DNA of 29,211 nt from a virus: positions 1 to 29,211 of the IMG/VR virus record IMGVR_UViG_3300032073_000163, one strand, 5' to 3'. A model generated the notes under the pieces. That model ran no database searches. It was not told the DNA's origin and saw nothing but the letters and a program-made list of their open reading frames with translations. Each line of letters begins with the position of its first letter. Position 1 is the stretch's first letter. A program made the translations under genes and the position numbers. Positions 7,138 through 17,348 of the stretch are shown here, piece after piece.

Positions 7138-10037
7138 TGGCATTCATTTCTCAGAACGTCCCTAACTTGATTCAGGGAATTTCTCAGCAGCCAGCGGCAC
7201 TCAGATACAACACTCAGGCACAAAAGCAGGACAACGCCTACGGAACTCCTGTGGATGGATTGATGAAGAGGCCGCATACTGAATACATCGACAAGCTGTC
7301 GAGTGCAAATGCGGCATCGTCCCAGTTCTTTCACTCTTTGGATCGAGATGAAAGCGAACGCTACATCTTGGAGATAACTGAAGCATCTACTCCCACCGTG
7401 AAGGTCTATGACACCACGGACGGGGCAGAGAAGACAGTGCATGTCCCAGACGGCACAACCTACTTGGATGCCACATCCCCTCAAACTGCTTACAAGGCGT
7501 TGACCATCAGCGATGTCACGTTCATTGTGAACAGTGAAACAAAGGTACTGGCTGATGATGACTCAGCAGATTTAGGGCCGCAGTTGTCCTCGGTCTCCCT
7601 GAGCGACTTTACGTTCAGGTACGAGGAAGACACCAGCACCTTGATTACGCCTGTAGGTGTCATCACAAATGAGAAGTTGGTCTACTTCCGTCAGGTAGTC
7701 CTTGATACGACTTATCGAATCAAGATTACAACCGATAGCCATACGATTGCTAGAACTCAATCTGGCGGTGGCACAAGCAATGTCACGGTAGATGGCAATC
7801 TTACCATTGAGTATGGCACACTTAACGCAGCGGGCGCTAATAACCACTCAAATGTTGCCAACCCGTTCCCATCAGAATCTCTCGATGACGGCCCCGGTTC
7901 TTCCACCGAAGAACTTGCTGCTGCTTTTATCAACGCGATGGTTGATACTAGAGGCACGCAGGCTAACGGAACCACAGGTCCGCATGTTGTGAGAACTATT
8001 GCGGAAAATGACAGTGCGGATGATTCTGAAGCTATTGAACAGACCGGAGAACCGGGAACAGGCGGAGAGCATTTCGGAACCGGATCGTTTCAAGGGGCGT
8101 TACTTGTCAGACAAGGCAATGTGACAGGTAGAACCACAGAATCAAGTGATGATACCAATCAGAGTTTTACCGCTGGTGGTGTTGGTCCATGCCTGCACTT
8201 TGTGGGGCTAGATCACATCAACTACAAAATTGATGTAGATGCTGAACTCCTTAACAACACCTTGGTTGTGGTTGATAGCCTAAACGGTGTTCAAGCCTTT
8301 ACCGACCTTCCTCCTTACGCTCCGCATGGATTCATTGCCAAAGTCAACGGCGATCCTGAGTCATCCTCGGATGATTACTACGTCAAGTTTGAGGCCAACG
8401 ACGGAAACTTTGGCTCTGGATATTGGAAAGAAACCTTAGGTGTCCAGGCGGATGCCACCCATACCCACGAAGCTGCCGGTATCCCTAAGAGTTTCAAGTT
8501 TGACACGATGCCTCACATATTGATCCGTCAGTCGGACGGGACGTTTATGTTCAAAAAGGCTGATGGTGTTACGCCTACTACCGGAAACGGTCGCCCCTCA
8601 CTCGATGCTGCGGATGTCTACTCTGGATTCAAGTGGGCAGACCGAACTGTTGGGGATGAGGAGACAAACCCGTTCCCATCGTTCGTCAATAAGAAGATTG
8701 GCACAATCTCACTACACCGTGGCAGGCTGGCGTTGACCGCAGATGAGTCAATAGTTATGTCATCGGCTAACGAGTTTTTCAACACTCATAGAACCACGAT
8801 GATCACCGTTGTAGATGGCGATCCGATTGATACCGATGTGTCTTTCCGTAAGGTGTCCTTGATTCGGCACGCGATCCCGTTCAACGAGAATCTCATTCTG
8901 TTCTCTGATACTGATCAGTTTGCACTGACAGGGAATCCAACGCTGACCCCAGTGACGGCCCGGATTGTCCCAATCACCTCTTATGACAGCGTGATCGACA
9001 CTTCGCCAGTGCCAGCAGCGTCTAGTCTGTTCTTTGGGTTCAACCACGGAACCTTTGCGGGAGTCAGAGAACTGTTCCCGACAGACTCGACAACCTTTGA
9101 AGCCATCGACATCACCGAGGCGGCTCCTGCATACATACCTGGAAAGATCCGGCAGTTCGCTTCATCCACTGACGAAAACATTGTGGCTGCTCTTTCTTCA
9201 ACAGAGACAAGCTCGATCTACATCTACCGATACTACGAGGTCGGAAGCGGGTCTCAAAAGAAGAAGGTTCAGTCCGCCTGGAGTCGGTTCACATTTGGCT
9301 CTGATGCGAACATCCGTCACATCTCGTTCATGGATGAGGATCTGTTCCTGATTGTTCAGCGAACCGATGGTTTGCACATGGAGAAGATGCGGATTGAGCC
9401 AAAGCTGGTGGACACGGGCCTGACCTTCAGGGCCATGCTGGATCGTCGGATTACCTATGCCGGAACCAATGGGACAATTACAGCATCATTCTCAGCGGCG
9501 ACTGGTAACACCACATTCACGTTCCCGTATGCCAAGCGGGGCCGTACTCTTGATGGTCTAATCAACAACGGTGTTCGAGTCAATATCGTCACCCAGCCGT
9601 CAGATGGTGGCAACACGTTGGTGGTGTCTGGAGACCTGACATCAAACACGGTCTTCTTGGGCGAATCCTACGAGATGGACTATGAGTTCTCCAAGGCTTA
9701 CCTGCGGACATCTAACCAATCTGGAGGCCAGCAGCCCATCATCAGTGGTAGATACCAACTGAGATTCGGCAACCTGATCCACGAAGACACAGGGTTCTTC
9801 ACGATTGAAGTGGCAAGTCCGAATCGAGACACCGCAGTCACCACATTCACGGGCTTGGTCGTGGGGCAGGACGGGACTGATGGGTTGAACCTGTCTGATG
9901 GAACGTTCCGGTTCCCCATCCTGCTTAAGAATCTAGATGCTAGTATCAGCATCAAGAATGACTCACCGTTCCCAAGTAGATTCATGGCTGCTGAGTTTGA
10001 AGCATCCTTCAACACCAAGGTTCGCCAACGGCTCTAA
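7137..10037 (+). CDS. Tail tubular protein B (nozzle), T7 gp12-like, enlarged
   Basis: The 966-aa product begins with NVPNLIQGISQQPAALRY, the hallmark start of gp12-type nozzle proteins. The core pattern includes NEFFNTHRTTMITVVDGDPIDTDVSF-type sequence (quoted in part: VVDGDPIDTDVSF) and EMDYEFSKAYLR near the C-terminus. At 966 residues it is about 170 longer than T7 gp12 (794 aa). A Gly/Ser/Asn/Thr-rich stretch at about residues 205-385 looks like an insertion, perhaps a surface-exposed domain. The protein forms the tail nozzle and fibre-attachment platform. Confidence 0.92.
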   Translation: MAFISQNVPNLIQGISQQPAALRYNTQAQKQDNAYGTPVDGLMKRPHTEYIDKLSSANAASSQFFHSLDRDESERYILEITEASTPTVKVYDTTDGAEKTVHVPDGTTYLDATSPQTAYKALTISDVTFIVNSETKVLADDDSADLGPQLSSVSLSDFTFRYEEDTSTLITPVGVITNEKLVYFRQVVLDTTYRIKITTDSHTIARTQSGGGTSNVTVDGNLTIEYGTLNAAGANNHSNVANPFPSESLDDGPGSSTEELAAAFINAMVDTRGTQANGTTGPHVVRTIAENDSADDSEAIEQTGEPGTGGEHFGTGSFQGALLVRQGNVTGRTTESSDDTNQSFTAGGVGPCLHFVGLDHINYKIDVDAELLNNTLVVVDSLNGVQAFTDLPPYAPHGFIAKVNGDPESSSDDYYVKFEANDGNFGSGYWKETLGVQADATHTHEAAGIPKSFKFDTMPHILIRQSDGTFMFKKADGVTPTTGNGRPSLDAADVYSGFKWADRTVGDEETNPFPSFVNKKIGTISLHRGRLALTADESIVMSSANEFFNTHRTTMITVVDGDPIDTDVSFRKVSLIRHAIPFNENLILFSDTDQFALTGNPTLTPVTARIVPITSYDSVIDTSPVPAASSLFFGFNHGTFAGVRELFPTDSTTFEAIDITEAAPAYIPGKIRQFASSTDENIVAALSSTETSSIYIYRYYEVGSGSQKKKVQSAWSRFTFGSDANIRHISFMDEDLFLIVQRTDGLHMEKMRIEPKLVDTGLTFRAMLDRRITYAGTNGTITASFSAATGNTTFTFPYAKRGRTLDGLINNGVRVNIVTQPSDGGNTLVVSGDLTSNTVFLGESYEMDYEFSKAYLRTSNQSGGQQPIISGRYQLRFGNLIHEDTGFFTIEVASPNRDTAVTTFTGLVVGQDGTDGLNLSDGTFRFPILLKNLDASISIKNDSPFPSRFMAAEFEASFNTKVRQRL

Positions 10038-10507
10038 TGAGTGAGTTCGTCCGCTACGCTCGGATGCGTGACATCAAGTATGTCTCGAAGAACATGCGTG
10101 AGGTTGACATTCAGGAGATCCAAGCACACACAGGCAGAGATCCGTACTCGACCCTGAGGTCTGGATATGAGAACTCACATGAGTGTCATGCGATTCTCTA
10201 CCCCTATGACAAAAAAGAGGTCATGGGAATCTTCGGGGTATCTCCAAGTCCTGAAGACAAACTTGGCATCATCTGGATGCTGGGTACGGACAGGATCGCT
10301 GAGGTTCCGATGCACTTCCTCAGGCACTCCCGCTCTGTGATTGACGAACTACACCGCCGCTATCCGTTGCTTGCCAACGTGATGGACGAGCGGAACAAAG
10401 TGCATCAAAAGTGGCTTCAATGGTTGGGGTTCACATTTATTCAAAGGCATCCAGAGTATGGCGTTGAGAAGCGACCATTCTTGGAATTTGTGAGGTTGAA
10501 GGACTAG
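10037..10507 (+). CDS. Internal virion protein, T7 gp13-like
   Basis: The 156-aa product lies in the gene 13 position and resembles gp13-type proteins in starting with a short YARMRDIKYVSKNMREVDIQEI-like segment (quoted in part: KNMREVDIQEI) and having a GNAT-like layout: MGIFGVSPSP strand, GIIWMLGTD, then KVHQKWLQWLGFTF. The acetyltransferase-like fold in this family is thought to be structural; no activity is implied. Its ATG overlaps the preceding TAA by one base. The family is needed for virion assembly or ejection. Confidence 0.82.
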   Translation: MSEFVRYARMRDIKYVSKNMREVDIQEIQAHTGRDPYSTLRSGYENSHECHAILYPYDKKEVMGIFGVSPSPEDKLGIIWMLGTDRIAEVPMHFLRHSRSVIDELHRRYPLLANVMDERNKVHQKWLQWLGFTFIQRHPEYGVEKRPFLEFVRLKD

Positions 10508-10510
10508 ATT

Positions 10511-11047
10511 ATGTGTACTCCCGAAGCCTATATCGCGTTGACGATTGCCTCTGCGGCAACGTCGTATGCTTCAGCCAGTGCATCCGCTAAGGGGCAGCAA
10601 AAGCAGTATGAGTACAACGCCGAGCTGGCTGAACAGAGTTCCAGAAATCAATACAACCAGATTCGCCAGCGTCAGGCCCAAGAGAACGAAAAGTCTTCTC
10701 AGGAAATCTCTGAGGTAAGCCGGAGAGCCTTGAAGGCCCGGTCTACTGCAATGGTGCAGGCGGCTGAGAAGGGCGTGGGGGGTCGGAACATTCAAGACCT
10801 CCTTCAAGACTTCGAGCGTCAAGAGTCCGAGTACCGCAACATTTCACTTAGAAACCGTGCGTTCCGTGAACTGGCGTATGAAGATCAACTCGAATCTATC
10901 CGGCTTGGCACGCAGTCACGAATCATCAACGCATTGCCAACCCAAGCGAAGCCATCATTCTTGGGAACTGCTCTGAAAATCGGTGGTCAGATTGCCGGTG
11001 GATTGGGCGACTTCAATGATCCAGATCCAGAAAGAGAGATTGTCTAA
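10511..11047 (+). CDS. Internal virion protein, T7 gp14-like
   Basis: The 178-aa product begins with a hydrophobic Ala/Ser-rich helix (YIALTIASAATSYASASASA), followed by a long Gln/Glu/Arg-rich helix (about residues 28-130) and a Gly-rich end (LKIGGQIAGGLGDF). This matches T7 gp14 (196 aa), which is ejected first and forms a pore in the outer membrane. The TAA overlaps the next ATG by one base. Confidence 0.87.
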   Translation: MCTPEAYIALTIASAATSYASASASAKGQQKQYEYNAELAEQSSRNQYNQIRQRQAQENEKSSQEISEVSRRALKARSTAMVQAAEKGVGGRNIQDLLQDFERQESEYRNISLRNRAFRELAYEDQLESIRLGTQSRIINALPTQAKPSFLGTALKIGGQIAGGLGDFNDPDPEREIV

Positions 11048-13257
11048 TGGGACAATTCCAGAATGACCTACAGCTCTACAAGAGTCTGGAACCAGCCGCA
11101 CGACCTATAGATACCTACGCACCTATTCGTCTGCCCTCCGCTGGTCCGCAACTTAATGAACTGGCTGAGGGACTTTCTGTATTCAATCGTGGTCTCAGAA
11201 AATTCGCAGTGGAGGAAAGAGCTGAATTCCAAGAAGAAGAACGTAAGGCTGGCGAGACGTTTGCTAACCAACTCACGGAAGCAGACCGAATCGAAATTGC
11301 ACGACAAGGAATCCGCGATGCTGAGAAAGCGGGACTCATCCCAAAGGGAGCAAGCCCCACGCGATTGATTGCAATTCAAGAGGCAATTGGTAGGGAGCTG
11401 GCACGCGATTACGAAAAGAGAGCATTTGAACAAGTTGCTCGACTGAGTGATCCCACCAATGTCGAGGATATTGATGAAGCATTCCGAGAAGAGTGGAGTA
11501 AGACCAACCTTGGAAACTCGTTCTACATCACCGCAGCAGCGGTAGAAGAGCAAACAAAAATTGATAATCGCCTCGTCAGGCAAGTCCATGCTCAACGAGC
11601 CGCGAACACTCTTGATCTCAACAAAGAGCAACACACTAATGAGCTGGAATACCAACTGGATGTCGCCGGTACGAGAGGCGAGGTGTATTCCACTGAAAAG
11701 ATTGAAGCATGGATGAACGAAGGGTTCAAACAGTTCGGCTCCTCATTCTACGAAGAAGGATGGCGAGCCATTCAACAAGAAGCACTCAGTCTGGCCCAAG
11801 ACGGAAAAGCCGATGAGGCGATTGCATTGGTGAACAGCTTTAAAAATGCGAATCCAACTAAGCAAAAGAATGCAGGAATGGATCGAAGGTTCTCTAATGA
11901 AATCGATTTGTTTGAGGATGACATTCGGAAGGCGGAAGACCGGTTTGAGGCACAAGAACTTGCCGAACAAGAACAACAGCGAAGTGCCTCTCGAAACGCG
12001 GACATAGATGCGGCCCGAAAAGCTGCAAAAATTATCAGCGGAGTAGCCTTTAATTTGAAAGATGATCGCCCATCATTTACTGAATTCAGGGAAGCATCAA
12101 TCACCGCTCTGACTGAAGCGGGGGTGGCTAACGAAGTTATTGGTGCGGCTTTGGGAGATATCACAAACGCCTTCAATACTCTTGAAAACCCTCAAGAGGC
12201 AGCAGAACGACGGTTACTTCTTGTCCAAGGTAATCCATCAGTTGCAGAACTTGAGGCTCGTGGTGAAGAACTGGGCGCACCTGCGACTGAGATCGAAGCC
12301 GCTAGAGAGGTTATAGATAGTAAAGAACGAGTCATGCGTGCCGAGGCGTTTCGACAAGTAAAGGGTGTTGAGGACCGCTGGGAAGATGCACTGTCCCTAT
12401 CAGTGGCTGACCTCGACGATACGCAATTCCGTCAATCCGATGAAATCAAAACCGAACAACGTAATCGGTTCAAAGAGGAACTTGAGGCAACCATTAAGAG
12501 AGTGAGAAAAAACAACCCCGGACTTCGATCCGATGAGATTGCAGCGTTGGTTGAAGATGAAATGGATCAGTGGGTCACAAGTAACTTGGATTCAGTGTTG
12601 AACCCAGACAATGTCAACTCTTCGATCACCAAAGCTAGGCAAGTAACCTTCGTCATGCCTTCAGTCTCGCAGCTTCCTGCGGCTCCTCCCAGTGATGAGT
12701 TCACGGAGGAGGGAGCATTGTTTGGTGCAATCGGGGGGCGATTGGCAAACAGAGTAGGTGATTACTTTGAGGAGACAACTGCCCAAGGTCGAGAACGGTA
12801 CGCACGCGAGAATGTTCAACCCGTCATTCAAGAAGAGTTGAAAGCTGCTGACTTCCAGATTAGGAAAATAACTCGCGGATTTACTAGGCCCGCAACCTCA
12901 CTGACACCTGCCACTCCAGTTCCCGGTCGAGAATTAGATCAAAACGGAATCGACGCTCGTCGCTACCGCTCTGCTGTTCTGTTTACTGGAGTCTCCATTG
13001 AGGATCTTGAACGTGGCACGTTTAAGAACGGGGTGACGATTGTTGACGATCTTAGAGAACCACGGATTACGCCGTACTTCCCAAACAAAAAGGCATTGTC
13101 AGATGCTCTGGATGAGTACGACAACGCCGACCCTGAAGCCCAAAGTGGAACACTGATTGGGCGACTGATTACTGAACTAGGGGGCAACAAAACAGGAACC
13201 GCAGATCAGTTTGCCACGATGCAAGGTCTTCTTCTTCAACGTAGAGGTATGAACTAA
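11047..13257 (+). CDS. Internal core protein, T7 gp15-like
   Basis: The 736-aa product is near T7 gp15 in length (747 aa). It is Glu/Arg/Ala-rich and overwhelmingly helical, with charged stretches such as RAEFQEEERKAGETF and RIEIARQGIRDAEKAG. In T7, gp15 and gp16 form the internal core, are ejected into the periplasm and build the DNA translocation channel. The position between gp14-like and gp16-like genes supports the call more strongly than any single motif. No enzymatic motif is seen. Confidence 0.87.
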   Translation: MGQFQNDLQLYKSLEPAARPIDTYAPIRLPSAGPQLNELAEGLSVFNRGLRKFAVEERAEFQEEERKAGETFANQLTEADRIEIARQGIRDAEKAGLIPKGASPTRLIAIQEAIGRELARDYEKRAFEQVARLSDPTNVEDIDEAFREEWSKTNLGNSFYITAAAVEEQTKIDNRLVRQVHAQRAANTLDLNKEQHTNELEYQLDVAGTRGEVYSTEKIEAWMNEGFKQFGSSFYEEGWRAIQQEALSLAQDGKADEAIALVNSFKNANPTKQKNAGMDRRFSNEIDLFEDDIRKAEDRFEAQELAEQEQQRSASRNADIDAARKAAKIISGVAFNLKDDRPSFTEFREASITALTEAGVANEVIGAALGDITNAFNTLENPQEAAERRLLLVQGNPSVAELEARGEELGAPATEIEAAREVIDSKERVMRAEAFRQVKGVEDRWEDALSLSVADLDDTQFRQSDEIKTEQRNRFKEELEATIKRVRKNNPGLRSDEIAALVEDEMDQWVTSNLDSVLNPDNVNSSITKARQVTFVMPSVSQLPAAPPSDEFTEEGALFGAIGGRLANRVGDYFEETTAQGRERYARENVQPVIQEELKAADFQIRKITRGFTRPATSLTPATPVPGRELDQNGIDARRYRSAVLFTGVSIEDLERGTFKNGVTIVDDLREPRITPYFPNKKALSDALDEYDNADPEAQSGTLIGRLITELGGNKTGTADQFATMQGLLLQRRGMN

Positions 13258-13259
13258 AT

Positions 13260-16200
13260 ATGTCACGACTTGATGAACTACTCGCTCAAGTACCCCAAGA
13301 AGAGATTGATGCCGCAGCTCAAGAAGAATCTGGATTCTTCGACGTTGCTGGCGACATCCTTGCGGCTCCATTCCGTGGTGTCGAGGGGGCAGTCCAAGGC
13401 ATCTACAACCTCGGGGACATGCTGACGTTTGACCTCTTGCCTGACTACGACAACCGTTTGCTGGGCGAGTCATCAACCACTGCCGGTGGGATTGTCGAAG
13501 GTATCTCTCAGTTCGCCAGCGGCATGTTTGTTCCAGGCGTTGGTGGCCTCTCGATTGCCTCGAAGCTGGGCAAGTTGGGTAAGGCTCGCACGTTGCTGAC
13601 GCAGGGTTCCAAGACGCGAAGGATCGTCGAGGCGGGTGTTGGCGGTGTGGTCACGGACTTTGCGTACTTCGATGGTAAGCAAGGTCGGCTGTCTGATCTG
13701 ATTCAACAAAACCCCTCGCTTCAGAACCCGATCACTGAGTTCTTGCAATCAGAGGAGGACGATACTCAGATCGAAGGTCGCCTCAAGAATGCCGTGGAAG
13801 GCTTGGGTCTTGGTCTTCTTGCTGATGGAATCATCGCAGGAGCCAAGGGGCTTCGTGCTGGAGGCAAGGCCAAAGCGGACGGAGCGTCTCCCTCTGCTGT
13901 CGAAGAGGCGATGAGAAAGGCCGAGGGTGAGCATGCTCCTGCTCCCAAAACAGAGCCAGATGATTTGGTCTTTGAAGCTGAGGAAGGAGCCTTTTATCAC
14001 GGAACCGCCTCAGATTTAGATGCTGGTTCGGTTGATCCATATGCAACTTCAGTGTCAGGTCTGTATGGTCCGGGTCTGTATCTCACCGACAATCCCAATG
14101 TTGCATACGGATACGCCAAGACCAGATCCAAGCAAGCAAAAGGCGATAAAGCTGCCAAGGTCTTCAAAGTCAACTTGGGTGAAACAAACTTGATTGATCT
14201 CGATGCAAAAGCGGTCGATGCTGATCCAGCGGTTCGGGAGAAGTTTGAGGGTTTCTACAACGGGGCTTTAGGTTTTGAGGGGAACCTTAAAGAATCCTCA
14301 AGTTATTTCGACAACATGACTTTGGGTCAAATCTACGAAGAAGCTACTGACATTCTGTCTGAGGCACGAATCAGTCGAGACGAAGCGTTGAGCTATATTG
14401 ACCCATTCCAAGGTGACATCATGTCTTTGGGTTATGACGGGTTCCGTCACCTTGGTGGAGGGCGGGTAGGAAAAGTTCGTCACAATGTTGCCATCCTTTT
14501 CGATCCATCCGGAAAGACTTCATCAGGCCGTCCGAATCCGATTCAGGGTATGGAAGACATCGTGGGTTCTGGAAAGCCTCGTCCAAAAGCTACGCCTGTA
14601 GAAGAAGATGCCACTCCGGGTGCGGGGCCAACGCCTGAGCCTCCAAAAGAACCCGAGTCAGCCAGTGAGTTCCTCGCTGGTGTTGAGGCTGACGATCTCA
14701 CAGGAAAGCCGCCAGAAGAACTAATGAACATTGGTCGGGTATCCGATCAGGACAGTGCTAAACGAGTTCAAAAAGCCACACTTGACAAGATGGAGGCTGA
14801 GGGCAAGTTTGATGACATTCGATCCAAGTCTTTTGAAGAACAACGGGCCGAGGCTGCATCGGTGGCTGCTGACTTGGCTGATGCCACAGGTGATGCTTCA
14901 CTGAAGAATCTTCAGGGCGTTCTCAAAGATAAAGAAGATGCTCTTACCGAAGCATTGCCAGCGTTGACTGCGGTTCGTGAAACTCTTTCTCAGGCTGCCG
15001 CTGAAGCCGGTCAGATTGCCCGTAAGGGTGCGAGGGCAACTTCCTCGGAGAAGATGGAGTTCTTGCTTCTTCAACAACGCATCGAAGTCTTGTCAAAGAC
15101 TGCGGTGAACATGCAGCGAGCCGTGGCTCGGCAGTTGGGCCTTCAGCGGTACATCCCCAGCGTGGACGCAAACGTCAGACTTCTGCCTGACGACTTGGTG
15201 AAGGGGGGAACAGACGCTGGGAAAGCGGCACAAGATCAACTTCTCCGTGACCTCGGAGGCGGTGATGCGGCTGAAGGTCTTGCACGGGTTGATTCGATGA
15301 TGGAGAAGTTTGCTGCTGCTGCTGATCGAAACCCAATGCGTGCGGTCGGTCTGGCTAAAAACGGCGGCAAACTCAACTTTATTGGGTACTGGATGAACAG
15401 CATCCTGTCTGGCCCAACGACTCACATGGTCAACATCGCATCCGGTGTCTTTACCACAGCGTTCCTCCCGATGGAACGAGCATTAGGACAACTCCTCACC
15501 GGCAACCTTGAAGCCGCAGGCCGAGAGGTGGCAAAGTACGGGTATATGTTTGAAGCATTCAACGATTCTCTTTCAGCCGCCAAGTTGACGCTGAAGCAAG
15601 GTGAGAATGTCTTGGACTCTTCAGTCATGGTTCGTGATGACCTGAAGGCCGGAATCATTTCCACGATTGATGAGAATGTGGATGATGCTGTGTCCGCTTC
15701 TCAGAAATGGATCACCGGCATCATCAACACACCCAGTAGATTCTTGGCGGCAGAAGACGAGTTCTTTAAGCAACTGAACTACCGTGCCGAGGTCAAGGCT
15801 GGACTCTATGACGAAGCGGTACGCCGTGGACTCAAGGGCGATGAAGCCGCTGTGTTCGTTGCTGATAGTTTCGAGAGGGTGACTAAGAACGGGCAGCTCT
15901 ACAACGAGAAGAACCTTCTTCAGCGTGCGGACATTGAGGCCAAGAGATTGAACCTCGATCCGCTGAATACCCCCGATCAATATCAGAGATTTGTCAAAGA
16001 GTTCATGGCAAAGAACTTCGACAAGCAGTTTGCTGACATTGCTGAGAGAGGTCTTGGACAGGCGAGAGAAGCCACCTTTACAACTCCGTTGACGAAGGAT
16101 CGCGTTGGGGTTGTTACAGTTGGTCGAGCCGCTAACAAAGCGGTAAACGAACTTCCGATATTGAGGTTTGTTCTCCCGTTCGTCCGAACACCTGCAAACC

Positions 16201-17348
16201 TTCTGGACTTCTTCTTCAAACGCTTTGTTCCTACTGAAGCTGGATCAATGATTATAAGAAAAACCAGAAGGGATCTTCTGTCATCCGATCCTCAAGTCCG
16301 TGCTGAATTTGTCGGAAGAATGGCAACCGGAACAATGATGATCTCAGGGGGAATAATGTTGCACGCCTCTGGTCGGCTCACTGGAACCGGTCCAAGAGAT
16401 CCATCTCGCCGTGCGTTGCTCGAAGAGGCCGGATGGCAACCTTATTCGATTCTCGTTGGTGACAAGTATGTCTCATACCGACGATTCGACCCGTTTGCTG
16501 GATTCTTGGCTGCTGTTGCTGACTATGCGGAGGGTGCGAGCTACGCCGAGGAAGAATCAGCGGACGAACTTCGGAACGGGTTTGCTGGACTTGTCTTTGC
16601 TGCTGCTCAGTTCAATAAGAACCGTTCGTTCTTCCAAGGTATTTCCAACCTTCTGAGTGCAGCGTCGGAACCAGAGCGGTTCGGCCCCGGACTTGCGGAA
16701 CAGTACGCAGGTTCGCTGGTCCCCTCATTTCTCGCTCAACTCAAGCCTGCGTTCGGTGACCCCGAAATTCGAGAGGTTCGAGGACTCGTCGATGCGATGC
16801 GTAATCGTATTCCTGGACTTGCGGAAGGCTTGGAAGGTCGCCGGAACATCTTCGGAGAGAACGTCACTCGTCCCACCGGACCTTTGGCAATCGACCCGTT
16901 CCCCTACACCGAGGTCAAGGAAGATGTCATCTCAGAGGAGTTCATGAAGATTGGTATGCGGAACGGTATCTCTCGCCCGCGTGTCCGTAAGAATGGACTG
17001 GACTTGACCAACTACACCAACTCCAAGGGTCAAACTGCATACGACCGTTGGCAAGAACTTCATGGCAAGGTCAAGCTCAAGGGTCGGACGATGCGTGACG
17101 CAATGAGTCGCCTGATCCGATCCCGCGATTACCAGCGGCTCACCGAAGAATCGAACTCCACCTACGACTCACCTCGGGCTGAGGCTCTGCGTCGGTTGGT
17201 GTCTCGATACCGTGCCGAGGCATATCAGCAACTCATCCGTGAGTTTGATGACCTTCGTACTGACGATGTAAACAACAACTTGAACCGTAAGGCTCTCCGA
17301 ACTGGTAAGAGCCTGTCTCAACTTCGTGCTTTGATTGGAGAAGAATAA
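13260..17348 (+). CDS. Ejected internal virion protein (gp16 position) with ART-like domain
   Basis: The 1362-aa product matches T7 gp16 (1318 aa) in size and position, so it should be part of the internal core and be injected. Residues 1-130 are helical and partly hydrophobic. Residues ~243-420 look like an ADP-ribosyltransferase domain: AFYHGT (His247), GLYGPGLYLTDNPNVAYGYAK (Tyr274; quoted minus context), then GYDGFRHLG and HNVAILFDPSG (residues 391-418), the typical closing strand of ART domains in phage polyvalent proteins. The third catalytic position of the His-Tyr-Glu set is not clearly acidic: the residue that aligns is about Val410. Residues ~690-1362 are the helical region with NSILSGPTTHMVNIASG, common in large polyvalent/ejection proteins. 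I see no lytic transglycosylase signature like that at the N-terminus of T7 gp16. The gene starts 2 bases after the previous stop. Confidence 0.85.
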   Translation: MSRLDELLAQVPQEEIDAAAQEESGFFDVAGDILAAPFRGVEGAVQGIYNLGDMLTFDLLPDYDNRLLGESSTTAGGIVEGISQFASGMFVPGVGGLSIASKLGKLGKARTLLTQGSKTRRIVEAGVGGVVTDFAYFDGKQGRLSDLIQQNPSLQNPITEFLQSEEDDTQIEGRLKNAVEGLGLGLLADGIIAGAKGLRAGGKAKADGASPSAVEEAMRKAEGEHAPAPKTEPDDLVFEAEEGAFYHGTASDLDAGSVDPYATSVSGLYGPGLYLTDNPNVAYGYAKTRSKQAKGDKAAKVFKVNLGETNLIDLDAKAVDADPAVREKFEGFYNGALGFEGNLKESSSYFDNMTLGQIYEEATDILSEARISRDEALSYIDPFQGDIMSLGYDGFRHLGGGRVGKVRHNVAILFDPSGKTSSGRPNPIQGMEDIVGSGKPRPKATPVEEDATPGAGPTPEPPKEPESASEFLAGVEADDLTGKPPEELMNIGRVSDQDSAKRVQKATLDKMEAEGKFDDIRSKSFEEQRAEAASVAADLADATGDASLKNLQGVLKDKEDALTEALPALTAVRETLSQAAAEAGQIARKGARATSSEKMEFLLLQQRIEVLSKTAVNMQRAVARQLGLQRYIPSVDANVRLLPDDLVKGGTDAGKAAQDQLLRDLGGGDAAEGLARVDSMMEKFAAAADRNPMRAVGLAKNGGKLNFIGYWMNSILSGPTTHMVNIASGVFTTAFLPMERALGQLLTGNLEAAGREVAKYGYMFEAFNDSLSAAKLTLKQGENVLDSSVMVRDDLKAGIISTIDENVDDAVSASQKWITGIINTPSRFLAAEDEFFKQLNYRAEVKAGLYDEAVRRGLKGDEAAVFVADSFERVTKNGQLYNEKNLLQRADIEAKRLNLDPLNTPDQYQRFVKEFMAKNFDKQFADIAERGLGQAREATFTTPLTKDRVGVVTVGRAANKAVNELPILRFVLPFVRTPANLLDFFFKRFVPTEAGSMIIRKTRRDLLSSDPQVRAEFVGRMATGTMMISGGIMLHASGRLTGTGPRDPSRRALLEEAGWQPYSILVGDKYVSYRRFDPFAGFLAAVADYAEGASYAEEESADELRNGFAGLVFAAAQFNKNRSFFQGISNLLSAASEPERFGPGLAEQYAGSLVPSFLAQLKPAFGDPEIREVRGLVDAMRNRIPGLAEGLEGRRNIFGENVTRPTGPLAIDPFPYTEVKEDVISEEFMKIGMRNGISRPRVRKNGLDLTNYTNSKGQTAYDRWQELHGKVKLKGRTMRDAMSRLIRSRDYQRLTEESNSTYDSPRAEALRRLVSRYRAEAYQQLIREFDDLRTDDVNNNLNRKALRTGKSLSQLRALIGEE

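Noticed and set aside
11068-11655. Long antisense open frame within the gp15-like gene
   Set aside because: Its composition is that of a reverse shadow, and all credible genes in the window are on the + strand.
13260-13650. Possible lytic transglycosylase domain at the start of the gp16-type protein
   Set aside because: The typical E-S-x-F...G-x-x-Q-x pattern of T7 gp16 is absent; the ESGFF near residue 24 is not followed by the other motifs.
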